From Polyangia bacterium (GTDB lineage Bacteria; Myxococcota_A; Polyangia; Fen-1088): a DNA stretch of 64,000 bases. The position numbers and the translations under genes were made by a program. The notes beneath the pieces are model-generated. The model ran no database searches. It was not told the origin of the DNA and worked only from the letters and a program-made list of their open reading frames with translations. The stretch spans positions 1-64,000 of the forward strand of contig DATATI010000041.1 in assembly GCA_036268875.1 (NCBI GenBank), given 5' to 3'. Below are positions 49,532 through 59,130 of this stretch, piece by piece. Position 1 is the stretch's first letter. Every line of letters begins with the position of its first letter.

Positions 49532-50545
49532 TTAGAGCTGCAGGCCGACCACACCGGCGATGGCGCGCACGGACGTCATCAGGGCGGCGAAGCCTTCGGG
49601 GGTCAGCGACTGCGGCCCGTCGGACAGCGCCTTGTCGGGTTGCGGGTGGACCTCGACCATCAGGCCGTCAGCGCTCATGGCCACCGCGGCGCGGGCCAGC
49701 GCTGGCACGGACGCGCGGTCACCGGTGCCGTGCGACGGGTCGATGATGATCGGCAGGTGGGTGAGGCGTTTGATGAGGGGGATCGAGCCGAGATCGAGGG
49801 TGTTGCGGGTCATCGTCTCGAAGGTGCGGATGCCGCGCTCGCAGAGGATGACGTCGTAGTTGCCTTGCTTGAGGATGTACTCGGCGGCCATCAGGAACTC
49901 CTGGATTGTCGCCGAGAGCCCGCGTTTGAGCATCACCGCCTTGCGCACGCCGCCCACGGCTTCCAGCAACGAGAAGTTCTGCATGTTGCGGGCGCCAATC
50001 TGCAGGACGTCGGCGTAGCGGGCGACCAGCTCGACGTCGCGGGTGTCCATCACTTCAGTGACGATGGGCAGGCCGGTGGCGGCGCGCGCCTCGGCCAGGA
50101 TCTTCAGGCCGTCTTCTTTCATGCCCTGAAAGGCATACGGCGACGTGCGCGGCTTGAAGGCGCCACCGCGCAGAAAGCGCGCGCCGGAGGCTTTCACGGC
50201 GACCGCGGCGGTCATCAGTTGCTCGCGGCTCTCGACGGCGCACGGGCCGGCGATGATGCCGAAGTGGCCGCCGCCGAACTGGCCAGCGCCGATCTTGACG
50301 GCGGTGTCGTTCGGCTTGACCTCGCGCGAGACCAGCTTCCACGGCTTCGAGACCGTCACTGCCTCGGCCACGCCCGGCAGCACGTTGAAGAGGCCGGGGT
50401 CGAGCGGGCCTTGATTGCCGGTGATCCCGATGGCGAGACGGGTGGAGCCCGGGATCTCGTTGGGCGAAAAGCCGAGCTGGCGAATCTTCGCTTCCACCGC
50501 GGCCACGTCCGCCTGGGACGCGTCCGCTCGCATGACAATGAGCAT
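49532..50545 (-). CDS. aroF: 3-deoxy-7-phosphoheptulonate synthase, type I-beta
   Basis: 337 residues. It condenses phosphoenolpyruvate and erythrose 4-phosphate, the first step of the shikimate pathway. An N-terminal ferredoxin-like domain (1-70) is followed by the TIM barrel of the KDO8P-synthase-like type: '[20 protein letters not shown]' , '[20 protein letters not shown]', '[20 protein letters not shown]', '[20 protein letters not shown]' and '[20 protein letters not shown]', and '[20 protein letters not shown]'. Metal ligands Cys, His and Glu are in these runs. It is the first gene of the minus-strand run with TlpA and MFS. The symbol is the common name of this type. Confidence 0.93.
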   Translation of the reverse strand: MLIVMRADASQADVAAVEAKIRQLGFSPNEIPGSTRLAIGITGNQGPLDPGLFNVLPGVAEAVTVSKPWKLVSREVKPNDTAVKIGAGQFGGGHFGIIAGPCAVESREQLMTAAVAVKASGARFLRGGAFKPRTSPYAFQGMKEDGLKILAEARAATGLPIVTEVMDTRDVELVARYADVLQIGARNMQNFSLLEAVGGVRKAVMLKRGLSATIQEFLMAAEYILKQGNYDVILCERGIRTFETMTRNTLDLGSIPLIKRLTHLPIIIDPSHGTGDRASVPALARAAVAMSADGLMVEVHPQPDKALSDGPQSLTPEGFAALMTSVRAIAGVVGLQL

Positions 50546-50595
50546 CTGCGCCCATTTTCACCCAATAAATTGCGGCCGCCTACTTCCGGACCTCA

Positions 50596-50637
50596 TCCCG
50601 ACCTTCTCCCCGCTGCGCGGGGAGAAGGAGATCGGGA
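50596..50637. repeat. Long imperfect palindrome, probable terminator/REP-like element
   Basis: CCTTCTCCCCGC at 50602-50613 and GCGGGGAGAAGG at 50617-50628 are perfect 12-base arms with the 3-base loop TGC. An outer arm pair, TCCCGA at 50596-50601 with TCGGGA at 50632-50637, extends it after a small bulge. This 'CCCGACCTTCTCCCC' core is a widespread bacterial palindrome that often recurs between genes. Here it lies just after the stop of the four-domain DsbA gene and before the DAHP synthase start, so it may end the DsbA transcript. Confidence 0.75.
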
Positions 50638-50656
50638 AGCGAGCGCAGCGAGCCCC

Positions 50657-53317
50657 TTACGTCTTGCGCTTCGCGACGGCGACCTTCTTGCCGCCGCCTT
50701 CCTTCTTGGCCAGCTCGGCGTCGATGATCTTCTTGAAGGTGTCCAGCGGGTACGCGCCGGCGATCTTGCGGCCGTTGATGAACACCGCCGGCGTGCCGTT
50801 GACGCCGACGGCGCTGCCTTCCTTGGTGTCGGACTCGATCTGGCTCTTGTACTTCTGCGCGTCGAGGTCGGCCTTGAACTTGCCCATGTTGAGGCCCAGT
50901 TCCTGGGCGTACTTCTCCAGGCTAGGGCGATCCAGGTTCTGCTGGTTGGCGAACAGCTTGTCGTGCATCTCCCAGAACTTGCCCTGGGCGCCAGCGGCCA
51001 TCGCCGCTTCCGCCGCCGGCTCGGCGTTGTTGTGGAAGGGGAGCGGATAGTTCTTCCACACCTGCCGCACCTTGCCGCCATAGTCCTTCTCGATCTGGGT
51101 CAGCGTCGGCTCCACCCGCGAACAGAACGGGCACTGGAAGTCCGAGAAGATGACCATGGTCAGGGGCGCGTCCTTCGGTCCCTTCGCCGGCGCCGAGCCC
51201 GGGTCGACCTTGTAGACAGTGGTGTCGTCCTCGGGACCTTTCTCCGCGGCCTGTGCCGGAGCCGCCGCCACCTCGGTCTTGGCGTCTTTCATGATCACGT
51301 CATAGACCTTGGTCTTCGGCGTGCCTTTGGCCACCAGTGCCTCGGCGGTTTTCAGCTCGCCATCGATCTTCGACTTGAACATCTCGTACGGCTGCGCGCC
51401 CGACAGGAACTTGCCGTTGACGAAGAAGGCTGGCGTGCCGCGGGCGCCGATCTTGTTGCCAGCGGCAGAGTCGGCTTCGATCTCGGCCTTGCCCTTCTGG
51501 CTGTCCAGCGCGGCCTTGAACTTGGCCATGTTCAGACCCAGCTCCTGCGCGTATTTCTCGTAGGTCGGGCGATCCATGGTTTGCTGGTTGGCGAAGATCT
51601 TGTCGTGCATCTCCCAATATTTGCCCTGGTCGCCGGCGGCGCGGGCGGCGATGGCGGCGGGCAGGGCGTTGGGGTGGAACGGCAGCGGCAGATCACGCCA
51701 CACCACGCGCACCTTGCCTTTGTAGTCGTCCATCACCTTGGCCAGCGTCGGCTCGACCCGGCTGCAGAACGGGCACTGGTAATCCGAGAACTGCACGATG
51801 GTCACCAGCGCGTCCTTGGCTCCCTTCATCGGCGCACCCTTGATGTCGGCGCGGTAGACGGCCGACTGATCGGCTTCACCCGGGCGCTGCTGCGGCGCCG
51901 GCGCGGCCGCCTTGGTCAGACCGTCCTTGGTCAGGTCGGCGTAAAGGCGATTGCGCGGGGTGCCGCTCTTCAGCTTCTCGTCGGCTTTCTTGATCTCGTC
52001 GTTGATCACCTGCTTGAAGTTCTCCAGCGGCTGCGCGCCGCGGAAGTTGTGCCCGTTGATGAAGAAGTTCGGCGTGCCGCGCGCGCCGAAGGCGGCGGCG
52101 TCGTCCATGTCCTTCTTGATGCGCTCCTTGCCCTTCTCGCTGTCGAGGGCGGCCTTGAACTTGCCCATGTTCAGGCCCAGCTCCTGGGCGTACTTCTCGA
52201 GATTGGGGCGGTCCAGGTTCTGCTGGTTGGCGAACAGCTTGTCGTGCATCTCCCAGAACTTGCCCTGGTCGCGGGCGGCCTCGGCGGCCAGCGAGGCGAT
52301 CATGGCGTTGTTGTGGAAGGGCAGCGGGTTGTGGCGGAAGGCGATCTCCACGTCGTCGCCATAGTCCTTCTCGATCTGGGCCAGCGTCGGGGCCACGCGG
52401 CCGCAGAACGGGCACTGGAACTCGGAGAACTCGACGATGGTGACCTTGGGGTTCTTGCCACCGCGCACCGGGGCGTCACCGACGGCGACCTTGTAGATCT
52501 CGGTGCCGGCGGCCGGCGCCTTGGCGGGCGTGGGCGGCGCGCCGGGCGCGGCGGCCGACGGGCTGGCCTTCGCGCTCTGCATGAATGTCGCATACAGCTG
52601 GCCGACCGGCGTGCCCTTGGCCAGGATCTTGTCGGCGCGAGAGATCTCGTCGTCGATGACCTTCTTGAATTCTTCATATGGCTGCGCGCCCTGGATGTTG
52701 CGGCCGTTGAGATAGAAGTTCGGCGTTCCCTGCACGCCGATCTGCGTGGCCAGGGCCATGTCCGCGTCGATGCGGCTCTTGTACTGGTTGGTGTCCAGGG
52801 CGGTCTTGAACTTGCCCATGTCCAGCCCCAGCTCCTTGGCGTATTTCTCCAGGTCCGGGCGTTTGATGTTCTGCTGGTTGGCAAACAGCTTGTCGTGCAT
52901 CTCCCAGAACTTGCCCTGGGCCTCGGCGGCCAGCGCCGCCTCCGACGCCAGCGGCGCGTCCTGATGGAACGGCAGCGGGTTGTGGCGGAAGAACATCCGC
53001 ACCTGGGTGGGGTACTCCTTCATGATCTTGTCCAGCGTCGGCTCGACCCGCGAGCAGAACGGACACTGAAAGTCGGAGAAGGCGACGATGTTCACCTTCG
53101 CCGTGGCCGGTCCGCGTCCGGGGCCTTCCAGCGGGACGCGCAGGCGATCGACGCCTTCGGCTGCCTTGTCGGCGGCGACGGCCCCCAACTTGGCGTTCGA
53201 ACCCTCGGCAGCTTCTTTCTTCTCTTCCTTGTCGCTGTTGCCGCCGACCACGGTTTTTAACCCGTAGCCGCCAGCCAGCCCCAGGACCACCAGAACGACT
53301 GCTGTACCTTTGCTCAT
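50657..53317 (-). CDS. Exported protein with four DsbA-like thioredoxin domains
   Basis: 886 residues from the ATG at 53317 after CAGGAGAG. A short signal/anchor is at residues 7-24. Four copies of a DsbA/DsbG-like domain follow, each with F-S-x-[FY]-Q-C-P-F-C: Cys85/88, Cys302/305, Cys515/518 and Cys729/732. Each copy also has 'PLPFH', 'QGKFWEMHDKLFANQQN' or close variants, 'QELGLNMGKFKAAL', and a cis-Pro in G-T-P. The domains are joined by short Pro/Ala linkers. In DsbA the C-P-H-C pair catalyses disulfide formation; the C-P-F-C pair with acidic surroundings here suggests a more reducing, isomerase- or carrier-like role. Four copies in one chain is unusual. Located in the periplasm, perhaps tethered. 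Confidence 0.9.
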   Translation of the reverse strand: MSKGTAVVLVVLGLAGGYGLKTVVGGNSDKEEKKEAAEGSNAKLGAVAADKAAEGVDRLRVPLEGPGRGPATAKVNIVAFSDFQCPFCSRVEPTLDKIMKEYPTQVRMFFRHNPLPFHQDAPLASEAALAAEAQGKFWEMHDKLFANQQNIKRPDLEKYAKELGLDMGKFKTALDTNQYKSRIDADMALATQIGVQGTPNFYLNGRNIQGAQPYEEFKKVIDDEISRADKILAKGTPVGQLYATFMQSAKASPSAAAPGAPPTPAKAPAAGTEIYKVAVGDAPVRGGKNPKVTIVEFSEFQCPFCGRVAPTLAQIEKDYGDDVEIAFRHNPLPFHNNAMIASLAAEAARDQGKFWEMHDKLFANQQNLDRPNLEKYAQELGLNMGKFKAALDSEKGKERIKKDMDDAAAFGARGTPNFFINGHNFRGAQPLENFKQVINDEIKKADEKLKSGTPRNRLYADLTKDGLTKAAAPAPQQRPGEADQSAVYRADIKGAPMKGAKDALVTIVQFSDYQCPFCSRVEPTLAKVMDDYKGKVRVVWRDLPLPFHPNALPAAIAARAAGDQGKYWEMHDKIFANQQTMDRPTYEKYAQELGLNMAKFKAALDSQKGKAEIEADSAAGNKIGARGTPAFFVNGKFLSGAQPYEMFKSKIDGELKTAEALVAKGTPKTKVYDVIMKDAKTEVAAAPAQAAEKGPEDDTTVYKVDPGSAPAKGPKDAPLTMVIFSDFQCPFCSRVEPTLTQIEKDYGGKVRQVWKNYPLPFHNNAEPAAEAAMAAGAQGKFWEMHDKLFANQQNLDRPSLEKYAQELGLNMGKFKADLDAQKYKSQIESDTKEGSAVGVNGTPAVFINGRKIAGAYPLDTFKKIIDAELAKKEGGGKKVAVAKRKT

Positions 53318-53440
53318 GACGCTCTCCTGATTCGGTGACGATGAAATCCGGCCCGGCGGGGCGAGCCGAAGCTCGACGCGGAAGCCGCGCACGGACGAAA
53401 CGATTGCTTGCTTGATGGCTTGGAAACGAACCCGGACCGA

Positions 53441-53977
53441 TCAGGCCCGAGGTGGTCGTTCCAGGCGCGGCAGCAACGCCGAGCGGAGAAGGGAATTTTC
53501 CGAATAGACGGCTTTCCACGCCGGCTGGCGCGGAAGATCAGGCAGGGCGAACAAGGCCAGCGGCTGGCTCGACGGAGGCGACCAGGTCATCCCCGACGGC
53601 GCTGGCAGGCCCGAGCAAACCGTCAGTCGTGATTTTGGCGATCCATCGGGGCGCAGCGGGGTCAGCGACCCGGCCGGTGCTTCGCTTTCCGGCAGGCGGG
53701 AGGCGCGATACGAAGCGTCGCTGATGGTCACGCCGGCGCATTCCCCGACCAGCGCCTGCAACACCGGCGTCACCACCGGCAAACGGCAGTCGATGACGGC
53801 GGGCGTGGCGTACCGAACCGGCTCAGCGCCATCACTGACAGCCACGTCCATCGTCGCACCATCGCCCTCGATGTCGGTGTCCGTGGCGTTGTCCCGATCG
53901 GCCGCACACGTGGCCGTGGCCAGCGTTGGCGGCGCCGGCGGCAGCGAGACGATCAGGGACAGAACAATGCCCAGCAT
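53441..53977 (-). CDS. Exported hypothetical protein
   Basis: 178 residues. A signal peptide covers about residues 1-20 ('LGIVLSLIVSLPPAPPTLAT'). The mature part is Cys- and Asp-containing, with 'VIDCRLPVVTPVLQALVGEC', 'AGVTISDASYRASRLPESEA' and 'GMTWSPPSSQPLALFALPDL'. Four or so Cys could form disulfides, which fits the upstream DsbA-like gene, but the link is only by position. No family is recognised. The next minus-strand gene begins 100 bp ahead. Confidence 0.6.
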   Translation of the reverse strand: MLGIVLSLIVSLPPAPPTLATATCAADRDNATDTDIEGDGATMDVAVSDGAEPVRYATPAVIDCRLPVVTPVLQALVGECAGVTISDASYRASRLPESEAPAGSLTPLRPDGSPKSRLTVCSGLPAPSGMTWSPPSSQPLALFALPDLPRQPAWKAVYSENSLLRSALLPRLERPPRA

Positions 53978-54077
53978 GGGGAGAGGCGAAACGAAGGGTA
54001 GCTCACGGTCGACAGTGGTTCAAGGCCGGGCATTCCTCGCCCGTCCCCGGCGCCGGCGCGGGGATAACCGGTGCTTT

Positions 54078-54971
54078 TCACCGCCTTCCGGTGCCGACCA
54101 GATCCTCCGCACGTTCGCCCACCGGCAACCTGGTTTGCTCGGCCGCCGCGGTCAGCTGCTTGGCCTTCTCCGTCGCCGCCAGCGCCACCGCACTTTGCAT
54201 CATGGCCTGCATCTGCGGCGCCGGCGCCGCGTTGAGGCCGCCCGACAGATCGATCGGTACCGGGAAGACGATCGTCGACGACGCCTCGCCCGCCACTTCG
54301 ACCAACGTCTGGTAAAGCCGCAGTTGCAAGGCGCCCGGATGCCCGGCGATCATCTCGGCGGCCTGGGCCAGCTTGGACGCCGCCTGCACCTCACCCTCGG
54401 CGGCGATCACCTTGGCCCGGCGCTCGCGCTCGGCTTCCGCCTGCCGCGCCATCGCCCGCTGCATCTCTTTTGGCAGCTGGATGTCTTTGATCTCCACCGC
54501 GGAGATCTCCACGCCCCATTGCTCGGTGCGCGTGTCCAGGATGGTGCGGACCTCCTGATTGATGCGGTCGCGGTGGGCCAGGATGTCGTCGAGATCCATC
54601 TTGCCCAGCACCGCGCGCAAGGTGGTCGCCGCCAGCTGCAGCGTCGCCGGCATATACTGCTCGACCTCCAGCACCGCGTGGCGGGGCGACGCCACCGCCG
54701 CATACACCACCGCGTCGACCATGATCGAGATGTTGTCGTGGGTGATCACCTCCTGCGGCGGGATCTGAATGGCCTTGGTGCGTACGTCGACCACGCGCGG
54801 ACGATCGATCCCGAACGGCAGCAGGAAGTTCACGCCCGCGCCGGCCAGTTCCTTGCGCGCGCGGCCTAAACGAAAGATCACCGCCCGTTCATATTCCTGC
54901 AGCACGCGCACGCCGGTCAGGATCGAGATGCCTGCCACCGCCGCGGCCACGCCCAGCAATATCTCCAACAT
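54078..54971 (-). CDS. Slipin/stomatin-like SPFH (Band 7) protein
   Basis: 297 residues. An N-terminal hydrophobic hairpin (3-25) is followed by '[20 protein letters not shown]', '[20 protein letters not shown]' and '[20 protein letters not shown]', the opening of the SPFH domain. Then '[20 protein letters not shown]' and '[20 protein letters not shown]', followed by the coiled coil '[20 protein letters not shown]' and '[20 protein letters not shown]'. Slipins form inner-membrane rings or microdomains. They are often next to an NfeD-like protein, which is not seen here. The C-terminal '[11 protein letters not shown]' helix is as in the family. Confidence 0.9.
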   Translation of the reverse strand: MLEILLGVAAAVAGISILTGVRVLQEYERAVIFRLGRARKELAGAGVNFLLPFGIDRPRVVDVRTKAIQIPPQEVITHDNISIMVDAVVYAAVASPRHAVLEVEQYMPATLQLAATTLRAVLGKMDLDDILAHRDRINQEVRTILDTRTEQWGVEISAVEIKDIQLPKEMQRAMARQAEAERERRAKVIAAEGEVQAASKLAQAAEMIAGHPGALQLRLYQTLVEVAGEASSTIVFPVPIDLSGGLNAAPAPQMQAMMQSAVALAATEKAKQLTAAAEQTRLPVGERAEDLVGTGRR

Positions 54972-55028
54972 GGGTCAAATCTAGTTCATCGTGGGCGGGA
55001 CTCAACCAGCGGGCGTGCGGACGACGAA

Positions 55029-56621
55029 TCAGCGCGCCGGCGGTTCGCTGGCCGGCGCCGGCGCGCCGCCCGTGCGTTCGACGATGATGAACTCTGACCG
55101 CCGGTTGAGGGCGCGGCCTTTCTTGGTGCCATTGGTGGCGATCGGCTTGGTCGATCCGAAGCCAACTGCGTCCAGGCGCCCGCCGTCGATGCCACCGACG
55201 TCGATCAGGTGGCGGCGCACCGCCTCGGCGCGGTCCTGCGACAGCTTCAAATTCTTGGTGGCGTTGCCGCTGCGATCGGTATGGCCTTCGATGCGCAGCT
55301 TCAACACCTCCGGGTGCAGCGCCAAAAGTTTGGCCACCGTCGCCAGCAGCGGGAACGAGCTTTGCTGGATGATCGCCTTGTTGGTGGCGAAGTTCACCTG
55401 CTCGTGGATCTCGATGCGCTCGCCTTTCATGATGGCCAGCGCCGCGCCCTTGTCCGGACAACCGTCGTCGTCTTCGATGCCGTTCAAGACCTCGGGCTCG
55501 TTGGGGCACTTGTCGGCGGTGTCGGGGATGCCGTCCTTGTCGTTGTCGGGATCGGGACAGCCGTCGCTGTCTTCGAAGCCGTCCTTGTCTTCAGGGTCAT
55601 TGGGACATTTGTCGGCGGTGTCGACGATGCCGTCGCCGTCGCTGTCCCGCGGGGGGGCCGGTTTGGGTGGCGCCGGGCTTTCTTCCGGTTGTTCCAGGGG
55701 CCGCACGTTCATCGGGTGGTGCATGTCCGACGCGTACGCCAGCATCAGCACGCCGCGCACCGCCGGCGAGCCGATGCCGCTGGTCAATCCCGCGCCGACC
55801 CCGCCCTGCAACATCCACGGTCCCGGCAACGCATAGCGCGCCCCCGCGAGCGCCTCCGTCGGCGTGTCGCGCACGGTGGCGCCGTGAATGCCGCGGGTGA
55901 CGTACGCCTCGGCCAGCAGCCACAAGCTGTCGGGCGCCACCGCGTAGGCGGCGCCCAGGCCGCCCGCCAGCTCGTCATCGACGGTGATGTTCACCGACCC
56001 AAGGTTGGACTTGCGCCGCACGTTGTATCCCGCGTTGGCCGCCAGCGACAGGCGCGGCGATTCGTAGCCCGCCACCAACCGCGGCCGCGCCGCCACCCCG
56101 CCGTCGCCAGAAAAATTCGAGGCGCTTCCGCTGGGCACGCTGAACCCCAGGGCCAGCGCCAGGTGAAATCCGTCGGCGGTGGGCTGGCCGACCAGACGGC
56201 CCTTGGCGAAAAATTCCAGGTCACCCAGCGTGGTGGCTTTGAGCTTGTTTTGCGCGCTGACCAGATCGACGTCGCCGCCCTGGTACAGCACCACCGGCAG
56301 ACGCGCCCGCAGCTCTAGCCAGTCCACCAGGCCAAGCGCGATGCCCAGGTGCCCGACCAATCGGTTGGCTACCACCGCTCCGTTGTCGACGATTTCGTTG
56401 GTGATCGCGTCGCGCAGGACCAGCGGGTTGTGGGCAAAGTCCAGCGTCAACCCGGCGTCGATATCGCCGCGGCCCAGAATGCGGGCCTTTTCCTGGGAGA
56501 AGTACCCGCTGGTCGATGTCGCCGGGCGAAAGATCTCCGCATCGAAACCCTGCGCCCGCACGACTGCGGGCGGGAGGTAGAGCAAAGCAGCGAGGAGGGA
56601 GGCGGCGACGGTGTTTCGCAT
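55029..56621 (-). CDS. OmpA-family outer-membrane protein with thrombospondin type 3 repeats
   Basis: 530 residues from the ATG at 56621; a longer frame has no site. The signal peptide (1-23) ends 'AVVRA'. A beta-barrel-like region of about 300 residues ('IALGLVDWLELRARLPVVLY', 'FAKGRLVGQPTADGFHLALA', 'SLAANAGYNVRRKSNLGSVN') is followed by Asp-rich calcium repeats ('DSDGDGIVDTADKCPNDPED', 'DGFEDSDGCPDPDNDKDGIP') and a C-terminal OmpA domain ('LALHPEVLKLRIEGHTDRSG', 'LKLSQDRAEAVRRHLIDVGG', 'LDAVGFGSTKPIATNGTKKG') that binds peptidoglycan. It links the outer membrane to the wall. A sigma-70 promoter lies upstream. Confidence 0.92.
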   Translation of the reverse strand: MRNTVAASLLAALLYLPPAVVRAQGFDAEIFRPATSTSGYFSQEKARILGRGDIDAGLTLDFAHNPLVLRDAITNEIVDNGAVVANRLVGHLGIALGLVDWLELRARLPVVLYQGGDVDLVSAQNKLKATTLGDLEFFAKGRLVGQPTADGFHLALALGFSVPSGSASNFSGDGGVAARPRLVAGYESPRLSLAANAGYNVRRKSNLGSVNITVDDELAGGLGAAYAVAPDSLWLLAEAYVTRGIHGATVRDTPTEALAGARYALPGPWMLQGGVGAGLTSGIGSPAVRGVLMLAYASDMHHPMNVRPLEQPEESPAPPKPAPPRDSDGDGIVDTADKCPNDPEDKDGFEDSDGCPDPDNDKDGIPDTADKCPNEPEVLNGIEDDDGCPDKGAALAIMKGERIEIHEQVNFATNKAIIQQSSFPLLATVAKLLALHPEVLKLRIEGHTDRSGNATKNLKLSQDRAEAVRRHLIDVGGIDGGRLDAVGFGSTKPIATNGTKKGRALNRRSEFIIVERTGGAPAPASEPPAR

Positions 56622-56668
56622 GGTGGCAGACGAGTCGTTAGGTGAGCGAACAGTAGAAGGCGCGCCGC

Positions 56669-56697
56669 ATTGTATCTCCGCCCGCGCAAGCCGCCAA
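56669..56697 (-). promoter_or_regulatory. Sigma-70 promoter for the OmpA/TSP3 gene
   Basis: Read on the minus strand, TTGGCG at 56697-56692 and TACAAT at 56674-56669 are separated by exactly 17 bp. Both match consensus well. Transcription from about 56662 would give a 40-nt leader before the ATG at 56621. Confidence 0.6.
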
Positions 56698-56834
56698 TGG
56701 TCGTATAGAGACCGGCCCACAATGCGGAGTTCGTCACAGTGGTGACGTCACGAGGAACGGTCCAACGGCAGCGCTTGGTGCGCGGTGGCAGCACCGTGGG
56801 TGCATGGGAGTTTCCGATCACGTGTCCTTGCTTG

Positions 56835-56851
56835 CTGAGGTTTTTCCTCAG
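56835..56851 (-). terminator. Hairpin downstream of the ferritin-like pseudogene
   Basis: CTGAGG and CCTCAG form a perfect six-base stem with a TTTTT loop (plus strand). It lies about 50 bp after the last recognisable codon of the ferritin-like remnant and before the OmpA promoter. No T-run follows on the minus strand, so the role as a terminator is uncertain. Confidence 0.3.
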
Positions 56852-56899
56852 GCGATCCAGAGCGCGTGATGGATCCGGCGTGCCTGTAATAGTGCGGCG

Positions 56900-57923
56900 C
56901 TTGCGGACGGAAGCCGAGGGTGGAGGCGACCGTCGGCGACACTCCGCGATATGCGAGCTCAGCAACCAACTTCGCGCCCTCAGCGCGGCGAGCCTCGTCA
57001 AGGCGGCGACGGTCCCCCGGTGCCAGCGCAGCGCGCGCCCATACGTCGATCTCCCATGCGAGCCGCGCGTGCCGGGTCTCGTCGCGCGCGATCGATGCCA
57101 TAATGCTTCGCAGCTGGGCGTTGGGAGCCTGATGCGCTTGAATGACCGCCGTCATCGCGCCGAAGGTTTCGCGCACGCACCCCTCCGTGCGTTTTCCTGA
57201 GCAACCGCCAGCAGTGGGCGGATGGCCATGGGGCGAACGCGCGGACGCCTGGCCTTCGCGCCGCACGCCCGCGCGGCACGCGCCATGAGCGCGTAATGGC
57301 GTGACTCGTCGGCAACCCCGGCGCGGGCGGCCTTGACGAGACGCGCAGGCGCCCCGTGCGCCGACAACTCACGGGCTAAGCGCCGGAAGGCCGGCACCGA
57401 CGCCGCCTCCAGCGCGGCCGCGCGCGCCAGCCAGCGTCCGGCTGCCGTGCCGGTCGAAGGACCATGTAAACGCTCCAAGCCCGCGGGCCGTCGGCCTAAG
57501 CAACCACCGACTTGTCCCGCGAGCTGAATCGTGACCGTTCCATCGCCCGTGTCGGGAGCGCCCGCGTCTGTCGCGGCACCGAGGCGTCCGCTGACTCCGC
57601 GTCTCGACCCTCGCCGCCCGTTCCCGCGTCGTCCGCCGACGGATGGTCGACCCGCTCGCACGTGGCGAGCAAATAGCCGCCACCCTGAGGGATGGTCACC
57701 TGTTGTCCACAGAGATCGCGACAGTCATCGGAGGCGGCGCATTTGTCCCACGACGAGGGCTGCGCATTCGCCCGCGCGATAGTGACCGTCTTGTCGAACA
57801 TGCTGACCGGAGTCATGCACACGGGCCCCGCAGTCGCACCGTCCCCGGTCGAGCAGCCGAGCGGTACGAGCGGCAGGCGAGCATCAAGAGCCGCCTAAGG
57901 ATTTCATCTATCGAAAGGTCCAT
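56900..57923 (-). pseudogene. Ferritin-like lipoprotein gene with three frameshifts
   Basis: Starting at an ATG at 57923 ('MDLSIDEILRRLLMLA'), the frame shifts at about 57885 to reach a lipobox 'LPLVPLGC' and 'VCMTPVSMFDKTVTIARANA'. It shifts again between about 57650 and 57580 to reach 'TVTIQLAGQVGGCLGRRPAG', and at about 57190 to reach 'EGCVRETFGAMTAVIQAHQA'. The joined product has the two E-x-x-H-type helix pairs of a ferritin-like diiron domain: 'ARAAALEAASVPAFRRLARE', 'AGVADESRHYALMARAAR', 'SIMASIARDETRHARLAWEI'. It is a known myxobacterial lipoprotein type (a Cys-containing N-terminal part followed by a ferritin-like domain). The first and third slips are explained by single-base losses in short runs. 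Confidence 0.75.
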
Positions 57924-58143
57924 CCAGTATGATCCTTACAGGAAGCGTGCCACGGACTAGAACCCGTATTCGCTGGCGAGACCTCCCAGGGGACCGACGA
58001 AGTTGCGACATTGCTGTCGCAGGCGCCCCGAGGCGATCCTGCCCCTCCGGAGGCAGGTCCCCGCCGTCCTCCCTCGACGGGTGACCGGCACGCGCTACGC
58101 CGCCGGCGGCGCGTTCGGTCGCACGCAAGCCGCACGTCCTTCG

Positions 58144-59130
58144 CTAGTGGATCGCGCAGCCCATGTTGCTGGGCGGACAGGACGCAGCGCAGGTGAACAC
58201 GCAGAAACCGGTCGCATCCGGCGCCACACAGCAAGACTGCCCCTCCGGGCAGCTTGAATTCCCGCACGTGATTTGCCCGCGAACGACGCTCTTACATCGA
58301 CCCGCGTCGCATGCGGCGACGATCTGCTGCCCCGGCTGCGGATAGTTTCCATTCTCATCGACCGCGTTCCCAACGCAACCGCATCGGAAAAACGGCGGAT
58401 CAAGGATCGCCCGGCAGGTGCTCTCGAGCGCTTCGAATTGAGCCTTCTCGCTCATCGCGATCCCGACGACCTCAGTCTGGCAACAAGTCACGATGTGCGG
58501 CTCGAGGACGCAGTCCGTGTCTTGCGTGCAAGCGTTGTCGAGCACGGGAAACTCGTATTTGGGACAGCCGTGACCTCCCGGACAGGACAGGTTCGATTGG
58601 CTCTCGCAATAGTTCACCGCGCACGTTCCGGCGTCGCAGACCCAGTGTGCGCACGCTGTCGTCTCCAATCCATCCGGAGAGAGCGGACAGACTTTGCAAT
58701 CTTGGGGTAGATCGCCTTTGCAGTCCGCCGCCGTCTGACAACTTCCAAGCGCGAAGCAAACTGTGGATGCGGGCGGACAGGTGCCGTTCTGGTCACCACA
58801 GACCGGCGGGCAGTATTGCTCGGGCACCGTCGTCGTATAGGCGCAATTGCCGCGCGAGCCGCAATTGAGACTGGTTATCGGAGGCGCGCAGATTTTCCCA
58901 CTCGCCGGCATCACTGGGCAGGTTCCGGATGCGGTCGTCGGCATGACCTGCACGCAAATATCCGCGGCGTTCCCGTCGCTTCCGTCGTTTCCGCTCTGTC
59001 CCGCGTCGGATTCGCTACCGCCCTGGCCGTTCACCAACGCCCGACTGTCGTGGGACCCGTTGCAGGCGGAGAGTGCGGCGGCGATGACGCCCCAACGCAA
59101 TACGAATTTCCAAGATATCACCGTGTCCAT
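58144..59130 (-). CDS. Cys-rich surface lipoprotein
   Basis: 328 residues. The lipobox 'AALSAC' puts the lipid on Cys23. About 37 Cys are spread over the mature part in short motifs ('GTCPVMPASGKICAPPITSL', 'QYCPPVCGDQNGTCPPASTV', 'CQTAADCKGDLPQDCKVCPL', 'GNSSCPEGQSCCVAPDATGF', 'CVFTCAASCPP'), so it must be disulfide-rich. Such proteins are common in the Myxococcota surface set; function is unknown. The ATG at 59130 gives the signal peptide; no clear ribosome site is seen. It needs thiol oxidation and so might be a client of the periplasmic DsbA-like protein, which is only a guess. Confidence 0.78.
   Translation of the reverse strand: MDTVISWKFVLRWGVIAAALSACNGSHDSRALVNGQGGSESDAGQSGNDGSDGNAADICVQVMPTTASGTCPVMPASGKICAPPITSLNCGSRGNCAYTTTVPEQYCPPVCGDQNGTCPPASTVCFALGSCQTAADCKGDLPQDCKVCPLSPDGLETTACAHWVCDAGTCAVNYCESQSNLSCPGGHGCPKYEFPVLDNACTQDTDCVLEPHIVTCCQTEVVGIAMSEKAQFEALESTCRAILDPPFFRCGCVGNAVDENGNYPQPGQQIVAACDAGRCKSVVRGQITCGNSSCPEGQSCCVAPDATGFCVFTCAASCPPSNMGCAIH

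Noticed and set aside
49640-53260. Open frame of 1206 codons on the plus strand
   Set aside because: It is antisense to the four-domain DsbA gene and DAHP synthase. The composition is Arg/His/Leu/Val-rich without a domain, and the open frame is explained by high third-position GC of the real genes.
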